A stretch of 23,931 bases of DNA from Bacteroides sp. UBA7335. Lineage in GTDB: Bacteria; Bacteroidota; Bacteroidia; Bacteroidales; Bacteroidaceae. Numbering within the stretch: position 1 is the first letter of the stretch; every line of letters begins with the position of its first letter. The notes below the pieces were generated by a model. It made no database searches and was not told the origin of the DNA. It was given only the letters and a program-made list of their open reading frames with translations. This document shows, one piece after another, positions 1 through 8,371 of the stretch. A program made the translations under genes and the position numbers. The stretch covers positions 1 through 23,931 of the forward strand of contig DKPL01000006.1 in NCBI GenBank assembly GCA_002471185.1, in the 5' to 3' direction.

Positions 1-248
1 TACTGAAATATTTTCTCACCCAATTCTACGCGCAATTCATACGCATCGTCTTTTATATCCAGTAGGTGATTAATCTTATCCCGTTTTTCAAGATCGGTAA
101 AATACTCTTCTACTACTTTATAAAGATTAAAATCATATGTTGAACCGGCAGCCAACCCTAAGGTATTGACCATTTGCTCTACTGCATGATGTATTTTTTC
201 TTTATCAATCAGATGCAGTTCATTGCTATGAATAAGATATTTCTCCAT
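1..248 (-). CDS. Hypothetical protein, N-terminal part (runs off left edge)
   Basis: An open frame on the minus strand starts at ATG 248 and stays open for 82 codons to the window edge, so the C-terminus is missing. The visible part begins MEKYLIHSNELHL and is rich in charged residues (EEYFTDLEKRDKINHLL). It has no signal peptide and no membrane segment, so a soluble cytoplasmic, mostly helical protein is likely. I do not recognise the family. It is divergent from the regulator gene at 403. A candidate -7 element (TAATTTTG, minus strand, 310-317) and an inverted repeat (266-287) lie upstream. The even codon use and absence of stops support a real gene; its function is unknown. Confidence 0.6.
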   Translation of the reverse strand, partial: MEKYLIHSNELHLIDKEKIHHAVEQMVNTLGLAAGSTYDFNLYKVVEEYFTDLEKRDKINHLLDIKDDAYELRVELGEKIFQ

Positions 249-265
249 ACTGGTATAGATTTTAA

Positions 266-287
266 AATGTTATATCCTTATAACATT
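266..287. repeat. Inverted repeat AATGTTAT-N6-ATAACATT
   Basis: This is a perfect 8-bp inverted repeat with a 6-base spacer, 18 bases upstream of the start codon of the minus-strand gene at 248. It could be an operator or a leader hairpin of that gene. It lacks a run of T on either side, so it is not an obvious terminator. Its role is inferred from position only. Confidence 0.45.
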
Positions 288-309
288 ATGATAGCTTAGA
301 TGGTTCAAA

Positions 310-317
310 CAAAATTA
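310..317 (-). promoter_or_regulatory. Candidate -7 element of the leftmost gene
   Basis: TAATTTTG on the minus strand fits the Bacteroidetes -7 consensus TAnnTTTG. It would give a leader of about 55 bases before ATG 248, with the inverted repeat at 266-287 inside it. No good -33 TTTG is visible, so the call is tentative. Confidence 0.3.
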
Positions 318-370
318 GGGCAATAAGGCATTTAGAGACATGCTTATTCGATTATTTTTCAAAAAATATA

Positions 371-378
371 TAACTTTG
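371..378 (+). promoter_or_regulatory. Candidate -7 element of the PUL regulator
   Basis: TAACTTTG matches the Bacteroidetes -7 consensus TAnnTTTG and lies 24 bases before ATG 403, which is a normal spacing for a short leader. The -33 region is AT-rich without a clear TTTG. Confidence 0.5.
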
Positions 379-402
379 TATTAACCCAAAACTAATACCA
401 AG

Positions 403-3291
403 ATGACACGATCGGCAAAGAGTTTCATTATTCTTTTTCTTCTTTTATGCACTCCCTATATATATGCTAATTCCGAATGGAGTAGCTTTATCATAAATTT
501 CGATAAATCACTTTTTGGAAAAGGAGCACAAACGTGGCAAATAGACCCTTACAACACCACTTGGACCTATTTTGCGAACTCTAACGGACTGTTGCAATTT
601 GATGGAAGTGTATGGAAGGTTTTTCAATTGAAAAATCGTTCAAATGTACGTTCAGTTTTGTCATCTAACAATCAAAAGAGAATTTACGTAGGTGGTATAA
701 ATGAATTTGGATACTTTCAACCTGCCCCATCGGGACAAATGACTTATCACTGCTTATCCGACTCGCTTAATGAAGCTGAACGTGCATTTGGCAATGTATG
801 GGGAATTCACGAAATTGATAATATTTTATATTTCCAAGGCGATGGATATATTATTAAATATCTAAATGGGAAATACACCCTAATTCCTGCCGATCATAAA
901 ATAGATTGCTCAAGTGTTATCAATGGAACGTTATACTTAGGTACTAGCCAGGGAGTAAAAGTTCTAATTGGCAATACACTATTTCCACTTCAAGGGGCTG
1001 ACATTTTAGAGAGAGAAAGAATTAGAGGGATTGTTCCTTACCAAGAGGGAATGCTTATTGTTACAGCTTATCATGGATTATATTACTGGGACAAGCAATC
1101 ACTAACTCCTTTCAAAACTGGAGCTGAAGATTTTATGAGTAAGAATGAAGTGTTCTGTGTGGCAGCTCATGAGAATAAGATAGCAATGGGAACCATTCAC
1201 AAGGGTATTGTTCTTATTGATACCCAAAACTCAACCTTGAAATATTTTAATGAGAACAACGGACTGCGCAATAATACAGTACTCTCTATAACATTTGATG
1301 ATTCGGGGAATCTATGGGCAGGGTTAGATAGTGGTATTAACTATCTATGCATTAATTCTCCCTTCACAAACTTATATTCTTATCCTCACTCATACGGCAC
1401 CGGGTATGCTGCTGCGGTTGAAAACAAAACTCTTTATCTGGGAACCAATCGTGGACTCTATTACACAGAATATCCCATCTTAACCGATGGGAACTTACCC
1501 AATATTCGTACTGTACAAAACTCGAGCGGACAAGTTTGGGATTTGTGCGAAATTGACAAAGAGCTATTGTGCTTGCATGATAGAGGAATATTTAAAATAG
1601 AAGAGAATACACTAAAGCGAATATCCGACTTAACAGGGGTATGGACATGCAGACAAGTTTTAGGAGATCCAACCAAAATGTTTGTTGGAGTATATGATGG
1701 CATGTATTTGCTCGAAAAGCAAAAAGGGAATTGGACTACAGTCTGCAAAATTGCAGGTATAGATGATTCTTGCAAAAGAATAGAACAAGAGGCACGTGAT
1801 ATTTTATGGATACAAAACGGTGATAAAATTATGCGAGTAAAGCTTAACAATCAACTCACTGCGGTTAACGAAGTAAAAAAGTTTGGAGTAAACGAAGGGT
1901 TGTCAGGAGCTAAAGAAACAAACATCATCAAACTGAAAGATCACATTTATTTCACAACATCCAAAGGTATGTATCAATTTGATGCTGGTACCAACAAAAT
2001 GGTTCCAAGCGAAGAACTAAATAAGCTACTTAATGGTAATTCCGACTATTGTTACTTAGCAGAACAAGGCAACAAAATCATTAGCTTGAGCCCGCATGAG
2101 TTATGCATTGCCAGCCTCAACACTTATAAAAAAGGAACCGATACTAATATATATCCCATTCATCAATCGTTGTTAGAGCTTGTACCTTCTTTCGAGAATA
2201 TCATTACTCTAACCGATTCTACCTTTATCATCCCCAATGAGAATGGGTTTGCATTATTCAATACTCCCGATAACAAAGAAAAAAACAGTAGTAATCACTC
2301 AGTGTTTATACAAAACATCTATCTCACTTATCCCAAAGACTCACTTATCTATACAGCCAATTTCTTAAAGAGCAAACCCACACCTGAAATAAAATACGAG
2401 AACAACTCTATCCGATTTGAGTATGGACAATCCTTTTTCACTTTATACGATGACATCCGATATCAATATCGCCTGAATCATGATAATTGGTCAGACTATA
2501 CAACCACCAATATCAAAGAGTATAGTAATTTATCTGAGGGAGAATATTTGTTCGAAGTAAAGATACTCCATCCCGATGGCACAACCTCAGAAGATAGTAT
2601 TTCCTTTGTTATATTGGCACCATGGTACCGTAGCATTTCGGCTTACATCTGTTATGGTATTCTCTTCTTAATGTTTCTTTGGAGCATTTATCGCTGGGAA
2701 GAGAAGCGACTAAAACGCAAAAAGCATCAGTTAGAGCTAGAAAAGAACAACGAGTTACATCAAATGGAGAAAGCCTATGAGGCTGAAAAAGAACGCCAAG
2801 AACAACAAATTATTGAGTTAGAAAAAGAAAAGCTACATCATGACCTGCAACACAAAAGTCAAGAGATGGCCAATCTGATGATCAACTTTGTTAGGAAGAA
2901 TGAAATGCTTACTGAAATAAAGCAAGAGATTCTAAAAGTATCATCTACGCTTCGTGGTGAAAGTAATAAAGAGAGTAAAAGACAATTGATGATTATCAAT
3001 AGTAAAATTGATTCTAATATTCAAAGCGATGATGTATTGAAGCGAATTGAGGAACAATTTGATTTAATACACAATAATTTCATGAAACGTTTAAGCAGTC
3101 GACATTCAGATCTGTCGCTCAATGAACGCATGATGTGTGCTTACCTTATCATGAATCTTTCTACTAAAGAGATTGCTCCATTACTCAACATTTCAGTGCG
3201 GGGAGTGGAAACTATCCGTTATCGCTTGCGCAAAAAGTTTAATTTGACTCGAGAAGACAGCCTTACTGAATATTTAAATAAAGAGATCTGA
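403..3291 (+). CDS. SusR-like transmembrane regulator (propeller, Y_Y_Y, LuxR-type HTH)
   Basis: Likely a one-component sensor that detects a glycan fragment in the periplasm and activates the adjacent PUL. The 962 residues read as a signal peptide (about 1-22), a long region of two-component-regulator propeller repeats (for example NGLRNNTVLSITFDDSGNLW near residue 290), a Y_Y_Y domain (about 668-740), one membrane helix (about 746-766), a charged coiled coil (about 768-860) and a C-terminal LuxR-type helix-turn-helix (about 904-962, with LSTKEIAPLLNISVRGVET). There is no histidine kinase, HATPase or receiver domain, so it is not a hybrid two-component system; the layout resembles SusR of the starch system. 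It stands alone on the plus strand, 364 bases before susC. The family assignment is firm; the target promoter and the beta-glucan ligand are inferred from neighbours. Confidence 0.9.
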   Translation: MTRSAKSFIILFLLLCTPYIYANSEWSSFIINFDKSLFGKGAQTWQIDPYNTTWTYFANSNGLLQFDGSVWKVFQLKNRSNVRSVLSSNNQKRIYVGGINEFGYFQPAPSGQMTYHCLSDSLNEAERAFGNVWGIHEIDNILYFQGDGYIIKYLNGKYTLIPADHKIDCSSVINGTLYLGTSQGVKVLIGNTLFPLQGADILERERIRGIVPYQEGMLIVTAYHGLYYWDKQSLTPFKTGAEDFMSKNEVFCVAAHENKIAMGTIHKGIVLIDTQNSTLKYFNENNGLRNNTVLSITFDDSGNLWAGLDSGINYLCINSPFTNLYSYPHSYGTGYAAAVENKTLYLGTNRGLYYTEYPILTDGNLPNIRTVQNSSGQVWDLCEIDKELLCLHDRGIFKIEENTLKRISDLTGVWTCRQVLGDPTKMFVGVYDGMYLLEKQKGNWTTVCKIAGIDDSCKRIEQEARDILWIQNGDKIMRVKLNNQLTAVNEVKKFGVNEGLSGAKETNIIKLKDHIYFTTSKGMYQFDAGTNKMVPSEELNKLLNGNSDYCYLAEQGNKIISLSPHELCIASLNTYKKGTDTNIYPIHQSLLELVPSFENIITLTDSTFIIPNENGFALFNTPDNKEKNSSNHSVFIQNIYLTYPKDSLIYTANFLKSKPTPEIKYENNSIRFEYGQSFFTLYDDIRYQYRLNHDNWSDYTTTNIKEYSNLSEGEYLFEVKILHPDGTTSEDSISFVILAPWYRSISAYICYGILFLMFLWSIYRWEEKRLKRKKHQLELEKNNELHQMEKAYEAEKERQEQQIIELEKEKLHHDLQHKSQEMANLMINFVRKNEMLTEIKQEILKVSSTLRGESNKESKRQLMIINSKIDSNIQSDDVLKRIEEQFDLIHNNFMKRLSSRHSDLSLNERMMCAYLIMNLSTKEIAPLLNISVRGVETIRYRLRKKFNLTREDSLTEYLNKEI

Positions 3292-3443
3292 TTTATCATT
3301 CTACTCATAAGCCAATGCTAATATTAAGATTGCAATTCGGTTTAAAGTTAACGAACTATAATAGATTTTAGAAAGAGGCTTTTATCTACAAAACCGACTT
3401 TACAAACAAAAACATCATATTACTTCTAAATAATTAATATAAA

Positions 3444-3460
3444 ATACATCGTTGATGTAT
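3444..3460. promoter_or_regulatory. Palindrome ATACATC-GTT-GATGTAT, possible operator
   Basis: This is a perfect 7-bp inverted repeat with a 3-base centre in the region between the regulator and susC, about 130 bases upstream of the candidate susC -7 element. The size and symmetry suit a dimeric DNA-binding protein. No terminator-like T run follows. Confidence 0.4.
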
Positions 3461-3507
3461 CATCTCGAAGTATATATTAAAATCTAGTTATCAACACATT
3501 AGATAGC

Positions 3508-3551
3508 ATTGACGTATTCATAACGTATTCTTTTTTCTCGATTGACGTATT
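3508..3551 (+). promoter_or_regulatory. Three phased ACGTATT repeats, candidate activator site
   Basis: ACGTATT occurs at 3512-3518, 3523-3529 and 3545-3551, with start-to-start steps of 11 and 22 bases, so all three lie on one face of the helix. The first and third copies extend to ATTGACGTATT. The array ends about 40 bases before the TATATTTG element of susC, the usual place for an activator. I infer that the upstream LuxR-type regulator binds here. Confidence 0.5.
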
Positions 3552-3591
3552 TTAGAATATGCGTTTTCTATTTCAATATTACAATTGCACC

Positions 3592-3599
3592 TATATTTG
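3592..3599 (+). promoter_or_regulatory. Candidate -7 element of the susCD operon
   Basis: TATATTTG fits TAnnTTTG exactly and would start a transcript about 50 bases before susC ATG 3656. No clear -33 TTTG is present, which is compatible with an activator-dependent promoter. Confidence 0.55.
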
Positions 3600-3655
3600 T
3601 CTTGTCTCGAGAGAGATACTATTAGACCAATTGTTAATCTTAATTTTATAAATTT

Positions 3656-6600
3656 ATGAAAAAGTTATCGTTTGTAGTTTTACTATTAAACCTTATCTTC
3701 ACTACTGTAGGCGCACAAGACTTACAGATAAAAGGTGTGGTTGTGAGCGGTTCGGACAGCGAGCCCTTACCCGGAGTAAATATTGTTATGAAGAATAACA
3801 CGTCAACTGGAACAGTAACCGATCTTGATGGCAATTTTACTTTATCAGTACCTATCAACTCTATTCTTACTGTTACTTATATTGGTTACAAACCACAAGA
3901 TGTTACAGTGAGAAATCAATCATTTTTAAAAATCGTTCTTCAAGAAGATGCTGAAGCATTAGATGAAGTCGTTGTAGTAGGTTATGGCATTCAAAAAAAG
4001 AGTGTTGTTACTGCTTCTATTGCTAAAGTTTCGGCAGATGATTTAGGCAAAATCGGCTCAACGCGTGTAGATAATGCATTGAAGGGATTAGCTTCGGGGG
4101 TAACCGTCACTTCATCGTCAGGACAGCCAGGAGCTGCTTCGCAAATTCGTGTACGTGGTATCGGTACCATCAACAATTCCGACCCACTTTATATTGTAGA
4201 CGGTATGCCTATCGAAGGAGGATTAGATTATTTAAATCCGAATGATATTCAATCTATCGAAGTTTTAAAAGATGCAGCTTCAGGAGCAGTTTATGGAGCG
4301 CGTGCGGCTAATGGTGTAATATTAGTTACTACCAAAAACGGACAACTAGGAAAAACAACATTGACTTACGACTTCTCGTACGGCTGGCAGCGTCCTTGGA
4401 AAGAGCGTGATGTGTTGAATGCTACAGAGTATGCACTCCTAATGAATGAAGGATTGATGAACTCAGGACAAGCACCCAAGTATAACGATCCATATTCATA
4501 TGGTAAAGGGACAAACTGGCAAAAAGAAACATTCAATTATGATGCGCCTATCATGTCAAACCAGGTAAGTATCAGCGGTGCAAGCGAAAAAATTAGTTAC
4601 TTACTATCATTGGGATTTTTTAAACAAGATGGTATTGTAGGTGGTAATTATGGTCGTTCAAACTACGAGCGTCTTACGCTACGTAGCAATAATAGCTATA
4701 CACTGTTTGAGACCCAAGAACGTAACTGGTTAAACAGCTTAAAAGTGACTTCCAATATCTCTTATGCACGAGTTAAATCAACCGGAATTGACACTAACTC
4801 TTCGTTTGGTTCGGTACTTGGTAGCGCCTTGTCATTATCACCTATTCTTAGTGTGTATGCCGAGGGACAAGCGGCACAAGATCAACTTGACTACTATTCA
4901 TCAAACTCAGACTTTACTCCGATGTACGATCCTAATAATGGTAAACTTTATACGTTGGCAGGTGCGGATTATAATGAAATGGTCAATCCATTAGCGTCAC
5001 TATCATTGCCTGGCACTAAAGGATGGTCGCACAAGTTTGTGGCCAACTTTACAGCAGAGTTAGCCATTTGGGGCGGTATTAAATTCCGCACCTCATATGG
5101 AGCAGATTTATCGTTCTGGGGCAGCGACGGACACACCAAACTATACTACCTGACTGCCAATAATAAAGCAACTCGTAGCAGTGTGTTTTCATCGAGCGAT
5201 CGCGGTACGGTGTGGCAGCTTGAAAATATGTTGACCTATGATAAATCGTTCGGAAAGAGTTCATTTTCTGTTTTATTGGGGCAATCGGCAAAAAAGAGTA
5301 ATGGCTTTTATTTAGGAGGAAGTCGATTTGGCATGATTGACCCAACCGGCAATAAGGCTTATATTGACTTTTGTAACGGCTTAGCCGAAAATGGTGATAT
5401 GAGTATTTATGGTGGAGCTAGTCCAAAAGCTACATTAGCCTCTATGTTTGGACGTATCAGCTATAACTATGCTGAGCGCTATATGCTACAATTTACACTT
5501 CGTCGCGATGGATCATCACGATTTGGCGCAAACAATCATTATGCTATTTTTCCATCGGTTTCGGCAGGTTGGAATATCACGAACGAGAAGTTTATGGAGA
5601 ACCGCCTCAGCTGGCTAAACAATGCTAAGCTTCGTTTTTCATGGGGTAAAAACGGTAACGAAAACATTGGTAATTTTATGTACACTGTGCTTACTTCAAC
5701 AGGCAACAATTATATATTTGGTGCAAACGAATCGATGATAAACGGTGTAAAAGCGAGTGGACTTGCCAATCCTGATTTAAAGTGGGAAGAGTCTGAACAA
5801 TATGACCTTGGTTTGGATTTGGGTTTCTTGAACAACGCACTTACCGTAACAATTGATTATTATAAGAAAACTACCAACGGCATGTTGATGACCATGAATA
5901 TTCCATCGTATGTGGGTGAATCTAAGCCTATTGGTAATGTTGGTAAAATGGAAAATAAAGGAGTGGAATTAGAAGCTTCGTACCGCATAAACAGAAAGAA
6001 TTGGAGCTTACGCATCGGTGGAAACGCATCGTATCTGAAAAACAAATTGATTGAATATGGCAATGAGAGTGGTTGGGAAAACTTAGATAGTTTTCAAGGT
6101 GTAGGTACCATCACACGTGCCGAAAATGGACTTCCTTTCCCCTACTTCTATGGTTATAAAACTGCGGGTATCTTTCAAAACATGAATGAGATAAACTCAT
6201 ATGTACACACCAATGCCGATGGAACAACTTCGGTTATACAACCCAAAGCAGTGCCGGGTGATGTAAGGTTTGTTGATATAAACGGAGACGGTGTTATCAA
6301 TGGTGACGACCGCACTAAAATTGGTAAAGGTATGCCCGACTGGACTTATGGTGTTAACGTGAACTTCACGTACAAGGGGCTTGACTTCAGTATGTTGTGG
6401 CAAGGCACCAAAGGCAATGATATATTCGATGCTACACGACGCACAGATATCTCATCATCTAATCTACCGGAATGGATTTTGAGCCGATGGACCGGTGAGG
6501 GTACTTCAAACAGAATCCCACGTTTTGTGCTGGGCGACAATGTAAACTGGCAATCGTCTGATTTGTATGTAAAAGATGGTAGTTACTTCCGTTTGAAAAA

Positions 6601-6814
6601 CATACAATTAGGCTATACTCTTCCACAGAAACTTACCAATCAGGTATTTATTTCTAATCTTCGTGTTTATGTGGCTGCCGAAAACCTCTTAACTTTTACT
6701 AAGTATGATGGTTTTGATCCTGAAATCTCTTCAGGGGGTACTTCGTTAGGTATCGACCGTGGTGTGTATCCACAAGCTAGAACACTTAGCTTAGGTTTCA
6801 ATTTAACTTTCTAA
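3656..6814 (+). CDS. SusC/RagA-family TonB-dependent outer membrane glycan importer
   Basis: Outer-membrane barrel that takes up oligosaccharides using TonB energy, normally capped by the SusD lipoprotein encoded next to it. The 1052-residue protein has a signal peptide (MKKLSFVVLL..., cleavage near residue 20), an N-terminal carboxypeptidase-regulatory-like domain (about 24-100), a TonB-box region DEVVVVGYG (about 103-111), a plug domain (about 115-230, with VRGIGTINNSDPLYIVDGMP and AASGAVYGARAANGVILVTT) and a long barrel ending in the aromatic terminus LSLGFNLTF. Length and order are typical of the SusC family. It is the first gene of the PUL operon, 21 bases before susD. The imported sugar, probably a beta-glucan oligosaccharide, is inferred from the GH16 and GH3 genes downstream. 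Confidence 0.96.
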   Translation: MKKLSFVVLLLNLIFTTVGAQDLQIKGVVVSGSDSEPLPGVNIVMKNNTSTGTVTDLDGNFTLSVPINSILTVTYIGYKPQDVTVRNQSFLKIVLQEDAEALDEVVVVGYGIQKKSVVTASIAKVSADDLGKIGSTRVDNALKGLASGVTVTSSSGQPGAASQIRVRGIGTINNSDPLYIVDGMPIEGGLDYLNPNDIQSIEVLKDAASGAVYGARAANGVILVTTKNGQLGKTTLTYDFSYGWQRPWKERDVLNATEYALLMNEGLMNSGQAPKYNDPYSYGKGTNWQKETFNYDAPIMSNQVSISGASEKISYLLSLGFFKQDGIVGGNYGRSNYERLTLRSNNSYTLFETQERNWLNSLKVTSNISYARVKSTGIDTNSSFGSVLGSALSLSPILSVYAEGQAAQDQLDYYSSNSDFTPMYDPNNGKLYTLAGADYNEMVNPLASLSLPGTKGWSHKFVANFTAELAIWGGIKFRTSYGADLSFWGSDGHTKLYYLTANNKATRSSVFSSSDRGTVWQLENMLTYDKSFGKSSFSVLLGQSAKKSNGFYLGGSRFGMIDPTGNKAYIDFCNGLAENGDMSIYGGASPKATLASMFGRISYNYAERYMLQFTLRRDGSSRFGANNHYAIFPSVSAGWNITNEKFMENRLSWLNNAKLRFSWGKNGNENIGNFMYTVLTSTGNNYIFGANESMINGVKASGLANPDLKWEESEQYDLGLDLGFLNNALTVTIDYYKKTTNGMLMTMNIPSYVGESKPIGNVGKMENKGVELEASYRINRKNWSLRIGGNASYLKNKLIEYGNESGWENLDSFQGVGTITRAENGLPFPYFYGYKTAGIFQNMNEINSYVHTNADGTTSVIQPKAVPGDVRFVDINGDGVINGDDRTKIGKGMPDWTYGVNVNFTYKGLDFSMLWQGTKGNDIFDATRRTDISSSNLPEWILSRWTGEGTSNRIPRFVLGDNVNWQSSDLYVKDGSYFRLKNIQLGYTLPQKLTNQVFISNLRVYVAAENLLTFTKYDGFDPEISSGGTSLGIDRGVYPQARTLSLGFNLTF

Positions 6815-6835
6815 ACCCTTAATTGTACTTTGAAG

Positions 6836-8350
6836 ATGAAAAACTATAAAATATTCGCATTGTGTGCCTCATTCTCGGCACTAATGACAACAAGCTGTTC
6901 AGAATCTTTTTTAAATGTTGAACCTCCTATACAAGTTACTGTAGATCAATATTTCACAACCGATGCTCATGTATTCGAGGCTTTAGTGGCAGCATATGAC
7001 CCATTGCAATGGCCCGACTGGAGTATGTCGCAATATAATCCCGTGAATATTATCTCGGATGTAATGGGAGATGATATTTGGGTAGGTGGATCGGACAAGA
7101 ATGACAACCAACCTTGGCATTTAATTATGAACTATGAGGCATTGCCCAACAACTGCATTACCGGACTATGGACTGTGGCTTACTCGGGGGTGAAACGTTC
7201 AAATGATGTACTTAAATACATCGGTTGGGCCAAAGAGAACATCACAGAAGAGAACCAAAAAAGATATGAAGGCGAAGCACGCGTGCTCAGAGCTTTCTAC
7301 TACAACTGGTTGTGGAAGTTTTGGGGTAATATTCCCTTTTATATGGAAAACCTGACCTTCCCGTACATTGCTGAGCAAATTAATGCTGACGAGGTGTATA
7401 ATCGGGTGATAGCCGATCTAGAGGGAGTTATTGCCATGAATGTATTGCCTATGAAATCTACCGAAGCCAATATCGGAAGAGTAACCAAAGCGATGGTGTA
7501 TATGCTATATGCCGAAATGGTAATGTATCAAAACGATGAGTCTAGATTTGCCACTGCCCTTAACTATATGAAAGAAATTATCAACGATGGCAGCTATGAC
7601 TTAGTTGATGACTTCGCCTCTATTTTTGCCGAAGCAGGTGAATGGAACAAAGAATCGATTTTTGAGATTAATTATAAAGATGATAATGCAGCTCGTTCAT
7701 GGGGCAATCCCACTTTTGCAGGTGGAACAGTTCTGCCACGTTTGATTAGTCCAAATAGTTGGGCAGATGGAACTGCAGATAGAGATAATGGATGGGGATT
7801 TTGTCCGGTACGTCAAGAGACTTATGATATGTATGCAGAAGGAGATGATCGTCGCGATGCAACTTGTTTTAATGCGGCAGCCAAAGGTAGTTACAAACCA
7901 CGCTATCAAGATACCGGTTTCTTCCTAGAAAAATACATTGCAAGAAGTGGATACAATGCTGATCAGGTAGCAGATGCCGACCTCAACTGGAACAACAATT
8001 TACGTATTTACCGCTTCTCGGAAACACTATTGAATGCTGCTGAGCTAATCGTGCGCGGCGCGGGTACCGGCGATGCCGAAGGATATTTAAACAAGGTACA
8101 CCAACGTGCCGGATTGACGGATAAAGTGAGCGCTACCTTAGACAACATCTTGACCGAACGAAGGTTGGAATTTGTGGGCGAAGGCAAACGTTATTGGGAC
8201 TTAGTTCGTAGTGGGAAAGCTGCCTCTACACTTACTGCCGATGCTTATGGGTATAGAACCAACAATTGGACCCCTAGTAAGAAGTATCTTCCAATTCCTC
8301 AAGCAGAAATTGATGCTGCACAGGGCACACTTACCCAAAACAATTATTAA
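6836..8350 (+). CDS. SusD/RagB-family surface glycan-binding lipoprotein
   Basis: Surface lipoprotein that binds the glycan and closes over the SusC barrel. The protein is 504 residues from ATG 6836. A TTG two codons upstream (6830) is in frame, but ATG is the likelier start and gives the cleaner signal MKNYKIFALC. The lipobox cysteine is about residue 21 (MTTSC). Family hallmarks are the N-terminal helical region with RVLRAFYYNWLWKFWG, the later TPR-like helices and the C-terminal RYWDLVRSG and KKYLPIPQAEID motifs. It lies 21 bases after susC and 21 bases before the SGBP gene, clearly in one operon. Substrate specificity cannot be read from the sequence alone. Confidence 0.95.
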   Translation: MKNYKIFALCASFSALMTTSCSESFLNVEPPIQVTVDQYFTTDAHVFEALVAAYDPLQWPDWSMSQYNPVNIISDVMGDDIWVGGSDKNDNQPWHLIMNYEALPNNCITGLWTVAYSGVKRSNDVLKYIGWAKENITEENQKRYEGEARVLRAFYYNWLWKFWGNIPFYMENLTFPYIAEQINADEVYNRVIADLEGVIAMNVLPMKSTEANIGRVTKAMVYMLYAEMVMYQNDESRFATALNYMKEIINDGSYDLVDDFASIFAEAGEWNKESIFEINYKDDNAARSWGNPTFAGGTVLPRLISPNSWADGTADRDNGWGFCPVRQETYDMYAEGDDRRDATCFNAAAKGSYKPRYQDTGFFLEKYIARSGYNADQVADADLNWNNNLRIYRFSETLLNAAELIVRGAGTGDAEGYLNKVHQRAGLTDKVSATLDNILTERRLEFVGEGKRYWDLVRSGKAASTLTADAYGYRTNNWTPSKKYLPIPQAEIDAAQGTLTQNNY

Positions 8351-8371
8351 CCCTTCTAAAAATCTAGAAAT

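Noticed and set aside
1461..1850. 129-codon minus-strand frame inside the regulator gene
   Set aside because: Antisense shadow of a well-supported gene, with no domain or start context.
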